DNA of 64,000 nt from Chinchilla lanigera. Lineage: Eukaryota > Chordata > Mammalia > Rodentia > Chinchillidae. Within the stretch, counting starts at the first letter, position 1. Each line of letters starts with the position of its first letter. The stretch lies in NCBI RefSeq assembly GCF_000276665.1, contig NW_004955470.1:2174961-2238960 (forward strand), given 5' to 3'. Of the stretch, positions 12,001 to 25,578 are shown piece by piece. Below the pieces are notes generated by a model. The model searched no databases and was not told where the DNA came from. It saw nothing but the letters and a program-made list of their open reading frames with translations. A program made the position numbers and the translations under genes.

Positions 12001-15000
12001 GAAGATTTATAGTGACTGAAGCTAGCTAATGAGAATTCATTGTCTTACTGTGTTCACTTTGTATATATTTGCCATGATAAAAAGTTTAAAGAAAAAACTA
12101 CAGGGAAATTACTAATTAGACCAATCCAGGGTATCAGAGAGTCAGCATTTTGTCCGATCTCTTTTAAAAAAAGTCATGGAGAAAGAAAAAGCTGATGAAA
12201 GGAGACCAAAACTGACATCACCAAGTACAATATGTTTGAACCTTGTAAAATGAACTTTTGTTGACTCCTGGTTCTAGAAAATTAGCAACAAAAAGGCATT
12301 TTTTTGGGTGAGAAATTGGAAAAATTGAAGAGGGACCAGATATTAGGTAATAATAGAGAGGTTTTTTTCCCTTAAGATGATAGTTCTATGGTTTTATAGG
12401 AGAACATCTTTATTTTTAGGAAATGGATGATAAAGTGTGATATTATATGTGCAATTTATGCACAAGTAGAGGCCAGGTGTGGTGGCCAATGCCTATAATC
12501 TCAGCACTGTAGGTGCCTGAGGAAGGACTGCAAATTCAAGCCCAGTGAGACCATTTCTCCACATAAAGACCGGGAATATAAGTCAGTGCAAAGACCCTGC
12601 GTTCAGTCCCTAGTCCTGCTAAACAGAAACATTAGTTAGTTTACAAGTAGTCAGTAGCCTGCTCCTCAACCCCACAAGTGCAAAAGTGCACACATAAACA
12701 AAAATGGTAAAATGTTAGTGATTGTTGAATTTAAATGAAACAGATATTCTCTATGTTTACTTTTTCTTACTGAGAAGTTTTTGAATAAAAAATTCAGGGA
12801 AAAAACAAATACATTTATAGTAGGTAAGTTAGAGAATAGGCTGTTGAAAAGAGATTTTTGGAAGCTTTGACTAACATGACACTCCTTATTTATAAATATT
12901 CAAACTTTTGTACTTGGACAGTACGTACCCTTCCCTTGCACATTTCCTGATTGCCACAGTGCTCTATTTATTGGAAAGGAAAAACTGAATTATTTTTTGA
13001 GGATAGATGCAAAAGCATTTTGTCTAGGTGTATTGAAGCAAGTAACCTTCTTAAAGATAATATTTTTCCCAGGTAGTCCATATAGTTAGTATAGAAGGGA
13101 AAAATGGATTTGATAATATCCAAATACTTCTTTATTTCTATGTTCCCATCTTCATTTTTCTAAGGAATAATTACCTGTTCAGTTACCTCCTTTATTCTGA
13201 ATCTCTCTTGTATTACCATTGCTTCTCCATGTGATCATAAAATTTAGAATTTCAGTCCTTTTGGTCTGGAAAATATATTGTTAGTGTTCTTGCTAATGTG
13301 GAGAAAGAATGATGTCAGGGATATGTGACTCAGATTCCATTTATTCATTCTTTGATTCATCCTACTAGTGTTTTTTTTTTTTTTTTTTTCCTTTGTGTTT
13401 TTGAGATAGGGTCTCGCTATGCAGTTCAGGCTGGCCTTGAGTTCACTTTGTAGCCCAGGCTGGTCTCAAACTCGCAACGATCCTCCTGCCTCAGCCTCCC
13501 GAGTACTGGGATTACAAGTGTGTGCCACCACGCCCGGCTCATCCTACTAGTGTTAAGTGTTAAACTCTTCAGATAATCTTTAGTTTTGTATAGGTTATAG
13601 GGTTGTTTTTTTTTTTTTTTTTGGTTTTTGTTTTCTTCTTGTGAGACAGGGACTTACTATGTAGCCCAGGTGGGCCTTCAACTCACAGTGATCCTCCTGC
13701 CTCAGCCTCACAAGTGCTGGGATTGCAGGCATGTGCCACCATGCCTGGCAGGTTATAGGGTTTAGTACAGGTGGAGTCAGTATTTGAATTTTTACTTCAA
13801 GGCTTCTACCTTAGGTGTTTCAGTTTTTGTCTTCTCTCCTGTTTTCATAAAATTGAATTGCAAATCTTTCCGTATAATGTTTATTTTCGATTTGTCTAGT
13901 TTTATTTTTTCTTGTTCTTGTTTGTTGCCATAGTGTATTGTTGAGATGAGGGGGATGGAAAGTTATTATGTGAATGTCATTATTTAGATGCTGTTAGTTA
14001 AGATTGTTATTTAGATGCAATTTTCTTAGGTAAGCATTTTGTTTTGATTTTAGGCGTTGTGGTGTGACTTCATTATATCACAGGATAAGTCTGAAAAGTC
14101 CTACAGTAAGTGTTTGAAATTTTATTTATTTTATGATAATTCTAAATATTTATCTCGCATTTTTTTTCCATTCAGAGTAAATAGCCCCTACTAATAATGG
14201 TTTAACCTAAGCACTTTTACATTGTGTGCTAAAGAATTTGTACTGTTGGAATTGAACTCTTCAGGGAAAAATACCCCCATACATCTTGTACTTTTTCTTT
14301 TCAGGTAGCCATGAAGTAGAAAAATGCATATGTATATTGCAAAGTTCGTGTATAAACATGCATAGCATAGAAGGAAAGGATTATATAGCTTCCTTACCAT
14401 TTCAGGTAAGCTTGAATGCTGTAAATTTTTTATGTGTGTTGGAGATCATTCTTAAATTAATTAATTTCAGTAATATGTCTTAGTTTATGTTTTGTAATCA
14501 AGAATATTATTTTTATTTTATTCAAAAAATAAGTTTTAGGTAGGTGTGGTGGCGCATGCCTATAATCTCAGCACTTGGGAGGCTGAGGCAGGAGGATCAT
14601 CATGAGCTCAAGCTACAAAGTAAACTCAAGGCCAGCCTGAACTGCATAGCGGGACCCTGTCTCAAAAAAGACAAAAAAAAAAGAAAAGTTTTAGTAACTT
14701 TAATGACTTACCATTTTTCTGTTTTTTACATAAAATAATTTATTTAGTAAAATGAGTTATGAGGTCTTTTCTATGGGGAGTTTTAATTTTTTTTTTTTTC
14801 CTGGTACCGGGAATCAAACTCAGGACCTTGCACTTGCCAGGCAGGCGCTTGTGCCACTGAGCTGTATCCCCGGCTGGAGTTTTCAACTTAAGTGATATAT
14901 AAGAAATAATTTTGTAGTCTTGGAGGCTGAGACAAGAGGATCACAAGTTTGGGCTCCGCCTGGGCAGCTTCCCAAGACCATTTCTCAAAATAAAAAATAA

Positions 15001-18000
15001 AAGGGCAGGGGATGTAGCTTAGTACAAAAGCTCTGAGTTTAATCTCTAGTACTGCAAAAAGAGAAAAAAAAATTGGGGTTCTGTGAAATAAGAGATGAGC
15101 AGTCCTAGTCTTTTTCTGCTGCTCGTCACCTTTTTAATGCCTAGTGCTCTTGTAAAACTTGTACACGTTGCTTTGATACTGATACTAGCCACTGGTGTGA
15201 TTCCGCATTGAACTTCTCATCCTAAATTTTATCCTAGAGGTGCTAGTTAGGATTAAATTTTTAAAATATAATTATCATGTTACCTTGTAAAACTTTTAAA
15301 TGGGAAGAAAATCTAATATTCTGACATGTTTCCAACATTTTGTAAAGAAAGGGTAGGTTTTCTTACCTCTCTCTTTTTATACCCTTTTTGCCTGGTAGGT
15401 TACGAACATTTGGCCCACTAAATATGGATTGTTGTTTGAACGAAACACTTCTTCCCATGAGGCACCTCCAGGTCCACCCAGGTACTCATTTTATTTCACT
15501 CAGAATATTGTTACATTGGCTTTTTTAGTGTTGGTTTTGAGGTAAAATTACTAAGCCACAAGTTCTGTTAGATCTAAGCAGCATGCATTCACAAGCTGTA
15601 TTCTCTTGGCAATTAATTATCTATAGCGCACACGCTCCCATAGTAGAATTGGACAAGCAAGTAGTTTAATGTTAAAAAGATTGAATTCTTAGTTCTGGCT
15701 TATTTTCATGGTGCTACATTGGGTAAATCATTAGGATTTCTTGTCTTTAGTTTTCTTATCTGTTACAGAAATATTTTCCTTATCTGTTACAGAAGTACTA
15801 TCATTGACCTGTTAGGATTTATACAAAGATTTAACAAGCTAAATGTATGGAAGCTTTGAGCCTAGTACTGTGTGTGTTGGGTGCACAGTAAGTGGTAGAC
15901 GCTTAATGGTGGTGTGTTTACCTGGTCTCCCTCTAAACTGCGAGCTCGTTGAAGGGCAGGAACATACAGCATCTGTCATAGTGTGGTGTAAGAAGTAGAT
16001 ACTAAGTTTTGAGAAAATTGCTTACTAATTTTATGGTTTTTTTGGTACCGGGAATTAAACTCAGGACCTTGCACTTGCCAGGCAGGCCCTTATGCCACTG
16101 AGCTATATCCCTGGCCCCTTGCTTACTAATTTTAATCTCTGTTTTGATAGTCTTTTCCCTTCTTTTTAAAAAATCTCTGCTTAAAAACTGGAGTTTCATT
16201 TACCTGAAGTATTTCTGCATAAGTGTTCCCTTTGTAATAAACAAGTGTAGGAGGCTAAGTTTCATTCTTAGCTGCAATAGATATACTGCTACTAAGAGAA
16301 GCAAATAAAAAAAGGATGACCTTATGCCCCAAACTCTGGGGGTTCTATAATGAGATGACTGCTGTTTGCAAATATTCCCTGGTTTCACTCTGTGTATGTG
16401 TAAAATTTTACTGTTAGAAGAGAGATATGTAGGAATGAAATAGACGGTACTATGAACAACAGTATATAAACATCTTAGATGACTGATTTTTGAGATGGAA
16501 AGTTCCTAGCTTTTGTAATCTGGAGAACTCCTTTGTAAGGAAAAGTGTGTACAAACCCAGTCGTCTTGTGTCAGTGTTTGACTGATTATGTGTTTGTTTT
16601 TTGCTAGAGAACCTTTACCCACTATGTTCAGCATGCTGCACCCACTAGATGAAATAACCCCACTTGTTTGTAAATCTGGAAGTAAGTATTTTTATTCTTT
16701 GGCGAAGCTCTTTTTTTTTTAACTTCGGTGGAGGGAGGGAAACTAAAAAGGAGCATATAAAGAAACTGACTTGTTTATAAAAACTAAGATAATTAAGCAT
16801 GTTACAGGAATAACTTTTATTATGAAAGCAAATCATATTATAGCAGGAACTTCAGTGTCACTGTTCAGCAGTTGTTTTAGTAAAAATAAAGTCATATAAA
16901 TCAATGAGGAATGCTAATATATTAACCTACCTGTAGATGGCTCTGTTCCTTAATAATTAATGATATTTGAATGAATTAAAGACTTGTTTTTTTGGAAGGA
17001 AGAAATGTAGGGCCAAAAAAAAAAGAAAGAAAAAAGAAAGAACTGTAGGGCTTTATGCCTATACTGTGTAAATTTTAGTTTTTTACTTTCTTTACTCAAA
17101 ATAGCATAATTTACTGGGGCTCAGAACTTTCATTATTTCCTACAGGTATTTCTACATGATTATCCTTACATTTTAAGCTTGACCAAACATGATAGGTAAT
17201 TATAAATAATGAGGTCTTGAAGCCTGAAAAATTATACCCTTTGGCATTTTGATTTTTAGAATGTGAGCCCAAGTACATATTCTGAAACACCACTGAAGTT
17301 CTTATCTTCTATTTCACAGGCTATATCTAGCCTTAGGTTATTTTTGTAAAGTTTATGACCTGAGAATGGTTTTTTCTTTGAGAGGTTGAAGAAAGTGAAG
17401 ATTATGTGATAGGGGCCGTATGTGGACCACAAAGCCTAAACTACTTACTCTTTGGCCTTTCGTAGAAAAAAATTCATTGACTCTTTTGTATTGTATTGGT
17501 AACAACTACAGGCAACCTAAATAAACACGTTAGAGCCTGTGATTAAATGGTATGCAGCTCTTGTTGATTATGTTTTTCAGTAATATTTAATGACCTCAGG
17601 AGTTGCTTATTTATAATGTAGGATATTAGGGAATAATAGGATATAAAACTGTGACGTACAGTATGAGTCTAATTTTGTAAAAGCCTGTGAAAGAGGCTGG
17701 GTGCAGTGGTGCACACCTGTAGTCCCAACTGTTCAGGAGGTTGAGGCAGGAGAATGGCGTCAACCCAGCAGATTAGGATAGCTGGGGAACATGGTGAGGC
17801 CCTATCTCTAATAAAACAAAAAAGCAGGAGGAAAAACTCACTAGTATATTAATAGGAAGGTGGCATTACGAGTGATATTTATTATTTCTTTTTAAAATAA
17901 TTAATATTTTTATAAAATAATCATTTCTTATGTGGTTCAATATTTTAACTGGGAAGGAAGCATTTTAGGAAGCTGTCCAGCCGGGTGTGGTGGCGCATGC

Positions 18001-21000
18001 CTGTAATCCCAGCACTCAGGAGGTTGAGACAGGAGGATCATTGTGAGTTTGAGACCAGCCTGGGCTACGAAGTGAGTTCAAGGCCAGTCTGAACTGCATA
18101 GCGCGACTCTGTCTCAAAAAGACAAAAAAAAAAAAAAAAAATTAAAAATTTAAAAAAAGGAAGCTGTCCATCATGGATAGGAAAATCAACACATGAAAAT
18201 AAAAAAAGAGAAAGGAACAAGAAAGAAAACCAATCCATGGTATTTGAGAAGTAAAACCCATAGGAAAAAACCCTGTACACGTGTAACTGTAAAGTAGGAG
18301 CAGTAGTGTATTGTTCAGCACTGCTTGATGAGTTATTAAGGAGACAGATTTATACCGATGAACAGAATCATTAAGGAAGTCAAGCTTTGCAAATAACTGA
18401 TCACAATTTATAAATAATTTGGTTGTTGAAGGAGTCTTGAACCCTTTTCTGGCTAATGAGTTTGAGTCCATGCTGATATTCAGCATTCAGTTGCATGTAT
18501 GTGAGGTTGAAGCTTTAATGTTTTCATCTTTAATGTATTTTAAGGAAATTGATGCTCACAGTAAATGCAGGGTTAATTATATACTATGTAGTGGTTTGTA
18601 CCTTAATTGATTTGCTTTCGCTATATCTTTAGGAATTTTAAGAACTTAATTCATAAAGCTCAATTTTATGAAACGCATTGTTTTATTTTTTTTTTTTTTT
18701 TTCTTTTCTTCCGGTACCAGGAATTGAACTCATGACCTTGCGCTTGCCAGGCAAGTGCTTTGCCGCTGAGCTAAATCCCCAGCCCCGAAACGCATTGTTT
18801 TATGCTGATTGTTTCTATTTTATTTTTAAGGTCTTTTTGGCTCATCACGGGTACAATATGTTGTAGATCAAGCAATGAAAATTGTGTTCCTCAACATTGA
18901 CCCCTCTATCGTAATGACCTATGACACTGTCCAAAATGTGCATTCCGTGTGGACTCTCCGGAGAGTTAGAGCAGAGGTAAAGATACAGTCATTTCTCCTT
19001 AATATGAAGCACAGTTAATACTGACCACCATTGCCTATTTGTGGATGAATCATTTGTGCGACAGAGTGAACTTCTTAGGAAAAGCAAAGTATTTTGTCCT
19101 TAATACCTGATATGTGCCCTGCGTTCTCACAAGGAAATTGCTTTTTTATTCTTGTTTTTTTTCTTCATTTTTACTTAAGGAAGAGAATGTTGTCCTAAAG
19201 TTCTCTGAACAGGGGGGAACCCCACAGAATGTGGCCACTAGCAGCTCCCTCACAGCACATCTGAGAAGCCTGTCCAAAGGCGACTCCCCCGTGGCATCAC
19301 CTTTCCAGAACTACTCCTCCATTCACAGCCAGAGCCGCTCGGCCTCGTCACCCAGCCTGCACTCTCGGTCACCTTCCATTTCCAACATGGCAGCTCTAAG
19401 GTGGACGTGTCTCCTTGCTTTAAACGAGATCCCAAGCAACAGATGCCTTCTTTTCTAGATTTCTCTTACGTTTTGAAGAATTAAAAATTTTCTTGGACAA
19501 GTCTTGGGTAATTTTTAGGGGAGATAGCTATAATCTCAGTTGTGCTTCTTTTACTAAGACTTGTAAGTCTACTATGTCGTTTCTCTGTGATGAGACAGAT
19601 CTAGAAGTTGCTTTTGCTGTCATAGGATTGCTTTGTTTCTTCCAGTGTGTGGCAGCAGTTTGATGAGTATTAATTCCAAAAATATTGTAGTAATTTTTTT
19701 TGTTTTAATTTATACTAGTTTTTCTTTTGATCATTGAAATCTATATATCTTCTGGTACATGTATGTATCTTTTTGTGATTTATATATGATGCTACAGGGA
19801 CATAGTTTTGTTGGTTTGTATATACCTGACTATACAGGAACATGCTTTAGAGTAGACTTTTGAGTAATATAAACAGTTCATTTCCTGAGGAAGGAAATGA
19901 GTTTTCAGTTTAAAAAAAAAATATATTATTTTACCAAGAATTCTAACTCTTTAGAATGTAGTAAAGTACATTGGCATGAACCACTGAACTAGCTTTTTTC
20001 CTTTTTTAAATTTTTAATTTCTGATTGGAATTGTGCCAGGAATGCTTTTCTGTACATAGCTTTGGGAGGTATGGCTGGAGTGTGCATCATATGAGCCTAC
20101 CTTGCTAACTGTGCCGCCCTCCCTCTTTTGCAGCCGTGCTCACTCTCCTGCCTTGGGGGTGCACTCCTTTTCAGGGGTGCAGAGGTTCAGCCTTTCAGGC
20201 CACAACCAATCTCCAAAGAGACACAGCATTTCTCATTCTCCAAATAGTAATTGCAATGGCTCCTTTCTTGCACCAGAGACAGAGCCAATAGTTCCTGAAT
20301 TGTGCATTGATCATTTGTGGACAGAAACAATCACTAACTTAAGGTTTGGAGTATATAATTTTGTATTTAAAGAAAAACATTGCTATTTGAGAATCTAATG
20401 ATTATTAAAGCCTACAACTTTCCTGTTTATTGCTCTGCTTTCTAGCTTTCTCTTATGTTCTGAAGCATTTAAATTTTTTGTTGACAAGTCCTGCATATTT
20501 TTTTAGGGGAAGTAGTGTAATCCCAGTTGTGCTTCTTTTACTAAGACAGAAGTCTACTGTGTCGTTTTTCTTTTATCAGGGAAGTTATAGGCTTGTAAGT
20601 GGCAGTCAAGACCGTACGGGGGATTACAGTTTCAGCAACATGTAGAGCAGGTTCCTGGGGCTCTAGGAGGATGTGCAGATGAGTGTACAGCTCCAGAGGT
20701 TCTGTTAACTCTCTGGAGTTGTGTTCGGTCGTCATGTGTATGAGTGCAGTGTGTAGGCCTTTTCCTAAATATAGAGGGTTTTAATAATACCAGATTGTGC
20801 AAGGGGTCTGTGACCTCCAGACAGTTTTAAAATCTAGTGGTGGAGAAGCATAAAGAGGGACAGGGACTGAAATACAGGATATGTAGAATTTGGGGGCAAG
20901 GGTTGCAGAAAGGCAAAGCTACTGCAGAAAGACAAAACCAGGTCAGATGGGAGTAGCAGCAAGGAGTATCACAGAACGAACACATTTCTAGAAGAAAGGC

Positions 21001-24000
21001 GCCAGCACTGCCCGGCGTTGATGCGTTGCGGCTCTGAGAGGGAGGGGCAGTGAGTTAGCTTGTGACTGGGGCCAGAGTGGAGCAGGTTAGAAAAAGTAAA
21101 TGGGGCTGAGGAAGTGAATTAAGCACGCGGACTATTTTGAGAAGAGTTTGCCTTTGAAGATGAGGGTCTAGAACTAGCTAGTGGAAGGCTTAAGGGTCAA
21201 GAAGTATTTCGGTTTTGCTGAACCGTACTAAAGAAAATTAGTCTTTATGAAATTGTACCGCTAAATACCTTGGCGTGTATCTAAAATGTGAGGACATTTT
21301 CTGAAATAGCCACAATACCATTTTTACTTCCACCAAATTAATAATCCTTTTATATCACCTAACATTGAGTTCACCTTGCTTCAAGAATTTAAATTTGAGA
21401 GAGAGGCTACTAGGACTAACAGCAAGGCAAGCGTTGAAAATACAGGGGAAAGAAATGGTTGCTGAACAGGGAACCAGAAGGAAACACAGTGGAGAGATTA
21501 GCCCTGAGGAGGAAGGAGTGATGGTTCATCTCACACGTAGATGGTGATGTTCAGTTCTGCATACGGGTGTGTTGTGTCTTCAGGTTTAGTCATGATCCAA
21601 GTAGTCTTCTTGAAGAATATCTTCAAAGATTTTTGCAGTAGTTACAAGGTAGATTTGTTTGGGATCAGTGCTGACGATTTCTTTATTAATATATCTGTTG
21701 CAGAGAGAAAAATTCACAGGCTTCCAAGGTATTCATTACGTCTGACCTGTGTGGACAAAAGTTCTTATGCTTTTTGGTGGAGTCCCAGCTCCAGTTACGG
21801 TAAGTTTGTTTCCCATCATTTTTATGTAAATAATTTAGGGATCCTTCCTCCCTTTTTCCTTTGCTCCCCCTTTTTTTTCTCGACCAGCTTTAGGGAAACA
21901 ATTTGCCATAAACTTGACATGTTTTGAGTGTATAATAATTTTTAGTAAATTTACAGTTATGCAACCATCCAACAAACTAGGTTTTTTTGTTTCTGTTTTT
22001 TTTGGTACTGGTATTTAAACCCAGAACCTTCATAGTGAGCCACATCCCCAGCATTTTTAAATTTTTCTTTAGAGATGTGGCTTTGCTACATTGCCGAGGT
22101 TGGGCTTGAACTTGAAATCCTCTGGCCTCAGCCTCACATACTGCTGGGATTACAGGCCAGTGCCACCATGCCCGGGTACCACAGTCCAGTTTAAAATATT
22201 CTTATCACCGTAAAAAGATTTCTTTGTGCCCATTTGGAGTCAGTCTCATTTTTATTGCTAACGTCCAACAACCATGCTATAGATCCTCTGCCTCTATTAG
22301 TCTGTTCTGGACCTTTTTATGTAAATAGGACTATACAGTCATATAATCATATTTACAGTTTTTGTAGGGTAAGCTTTTTCACTTTTCAGTCTGCTTTTAA
22401 GGATTCACCATGTTGTAACATGTATGAATAATTCATTCCTATTTCCAGATAGTAGTTTATTGTATAGGTATACCACATTTTATCTGTTCGTCAGTTAATG
22501 GTGTGAGTTATTTTTCCTTTCTGACAATTGTGGATTATGCCACTGTGCCCCTTTGAGCAGAGGTCTTTGTGTAGACCTATGTGATTTCAAATTTTGTGGG
22601 TAGACAAGTAGGAGTAGAATTGTTGGGTTGCATGTTAAGTTCATTTTTAACTTTATAAGTAATTGCCAAGTTGATTTCCAAGTAGGCTGTAGCAGTGTAC
22701 ATTCCTACCACCCATGTATGAGGGTTCATGTCTCTTTATCTTGGACAACTTCGGATATTGTCAGTATCTTTGAATATAGCCATTTAGTGGATGTGAAGTG
22801 GTTTAAATTTGCATTTTCCTAATGCCTTCTGATGTTGATCATCTTCTCATATGTTATTAGACATTCATCTTCTCGTTTATTTATCTTTTCACTTTGAAAA
22901 AGAGATCACAGGAAGATTCAGATAGTGAAGGGGTCACATCTTACATAACTATAGTACATTATCAAACCAGGAATTAATATCATTATGACCCATGCACCTT
23001 CTTTCACATTTCATCAGTTTTATATGTACTCAATTATGTGTGTATGTTAATGATTCCATGCAGTCTTCTCACATGTGTAGATTTGTGTAAATGCTCCTAC
23101 AATCAAGACACAAAATACCCTTATTAATTTAAAGATTTCCTCGGTGCCACCCCTGGATAGGTCACCTTCCCAGGGTGACGCTATCCCATGTCCCTTTCCA
23201 CCCTCAGTCCTTGGTAATTTGTTCTCCGTCACTGTAATTTTACCATCTGAGAATGTTATATAAATGGAATCATTCAGTGTTTAACCTTTTAAGACTGTCT
23301 TTTTCCATTCAGCATGATGCTCTTATGACTCGTACAGTTTGTTGCATATATCAGTAGTTTCTTTTTTTATTTTACTGTTTAGCTGTGTAAAGTTTCAGGA
23401 GAGTAATGATAAAACCCAACTCATCTTTGGCTCCGTCACCAACATACATGCAAAGGATGCAGCACCAGTGGAGGTAAATGCATGCACATTTCTTGAGAAG
23501 TTGAAAATTATTTCAAAATTATTAATTTTCTCAGATCAGAAAAGGAGTTTTTGTCTTTTTTTAAAGAAAATAGACACCATGCTGGTCCTAGAAGGCAGTG
23601 GAAACCTGGTGCTCTACACAGGAGTGGTTCGGGTAAGTACTGGTGAGACTTCATGCTTTTATGTAGTAGGACTGCCTCCTTCATTTAACATTTGTTACAT
23701 TCTTCCATGTACAATTTGACAGAAGATTAAGTTGAAAATGAAGTTTCTAGTGTTGGCTGGTCCTGAGCTGAGTGTGGTGGCACACGCCTGTAATCCCAGC
23801 ACTTGGGAGGCTGAGGCAAGAAGATTACCACAAGCTCAAAGCTAGCCTGGGCTCCATAAGGAGTTCAAGGCAAACCTGAACTATGTGGCAGGAGCTTATT
23901 TCAAAAAAATAAAAAACAAAACAAAACAAAAAACCAAACACCAAACTACAAAAATAATGTTGGCTGGCCCTAATTTGCAGGGCTGGGGTTAATTGCCATT

Positions 24001-25544
24001 AGATGAATTGTAAGTGTGAACCTGGCACAGATGGGAAGCCTTTAATGGATACAGGGAGACTTTAGACAAACAAAAAACTGTCAACTAAACTACTTTTAAA
24101 ATTGGTTACAAAAATTGGTGTATGAGTAACTTGGTAAGTCCCAATGTTTTGTTAAGTTTTATTATATTAAATACATTAGGTACATCTTTCTTTTTCAGCA
24201 TTTCTGAGTTTTATATACAGCATAATGTGTTTAGTAAGTTTACTTTGTGAAGTTTAAGTACAGTATATGCACACAATTTGAAGAATAATGAAGTGAATAT
24301 TCAGATAACAATGTCTGACTGCTCTTATCAACATACTACCTTATAGATTGCTTTGCTCTATTATTTAATTCTCTTAAATATTAACTGTACAGAAAGAACC
24401 ATAGCATTGCAGTTTTTAGTATTAAATATCAGACATAAAATAGTTTTAAAATTACATAAAAATTATGCTTATATTTCAGATTTTCTGTATATTTTTATTT
24501 CCTTTTTGAGTTATCTTTTGTCACTTTTTTAGTGCAGGTGTGCTGCCTTTAATACTTTGTAGCTTTTCTTCACCTGAGAACATCTTCATTTCACTTTCAT
24601 TCCTGAAGGAGAATTTACTGGCACTATATAGGATGCTGGGTTGACAGGTCTTTTCTTTGAGCACTTGAAAAATGTACCCCTTCTTCTTGGCTTTCCTGAT
24701 AAAAAATCTGTTCTCTTGATTTGTTTTTCCCTGTAGTAGTGAATGCATCTCATTTTTTCTGGTTGCTTTTAAGATTTTTTTCCCTGTTTAAAAAAATTTT
24801 ATCATGTGACTGGTATAAATTTCTTTGGGTTTAAACCTGTTCGTTCTCACAGGTCTTATATGTTTAGGTCACATAATTTGTGACATGCTTAGACATTTTT
24901 GGAAATATATTTTCAGTTTTTAGTGCACAAATGCCTTTTTTCCTCTCTCTTGGTACTAGGAATTGAACCCAGGGTCTGTGCACTAAGCTACATCCCTGGC
25001 TTGAACTTGGGCTCCTTCTGCCTCAGTGTTCTAGGGTGCTTGATTCACACGTGCCACCAGCCTGTAAATACATACTCTGTATGGCATCGTACTGTGCATA
25101 CTGTCTTGTTAGCTGTTCTTTTTCGAATGTTTTCAGCTCCCCACTTTTTCCCTTCCTTGGTTCTCTGATGGTGTGAATGCTTGATATTTTACTGCTGTCC
25201 TATATACAGGTCCCTGCAGCTGTATTCATGTTTTAAGCTATGTTGTTTCTTGTGCGCTGCTGTGTTATTAGAGAGTGAGGACAAAAGCCAGGGCTTCTGC
25301 CCCCTTCACAGCCACTGCACCAAATGGGAGGTAGAGAAGTGCAGCTCCGTAGTCTCTGTGGTGGGAGGTCCTAAAGTAGAGGGAGAGGGATGTTGCCCCC
25401 TTCCTACAGAGCAGGGGTGTGAGCCTGACTTGGCTGCATCCTCTGCTGGGGGTGCAGGGCCACCTGGTCCTTGCAGAGTGAGAACGAAAGACAGGGCTGT
25501 GGGCGTAAGTTTCCAGGCCGTGGTTCCTGGTGAATGAAGAGTGT

Positions 25545-25578
<34 letters not shown>

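Noticed and set aside
18065..18486. Minus-strand ORF with FETESRYAVQTGLEL
   Set aside because: This peptide is the usual translation of a B1 element and recurs at other B1 copies (for example 27105-27308).
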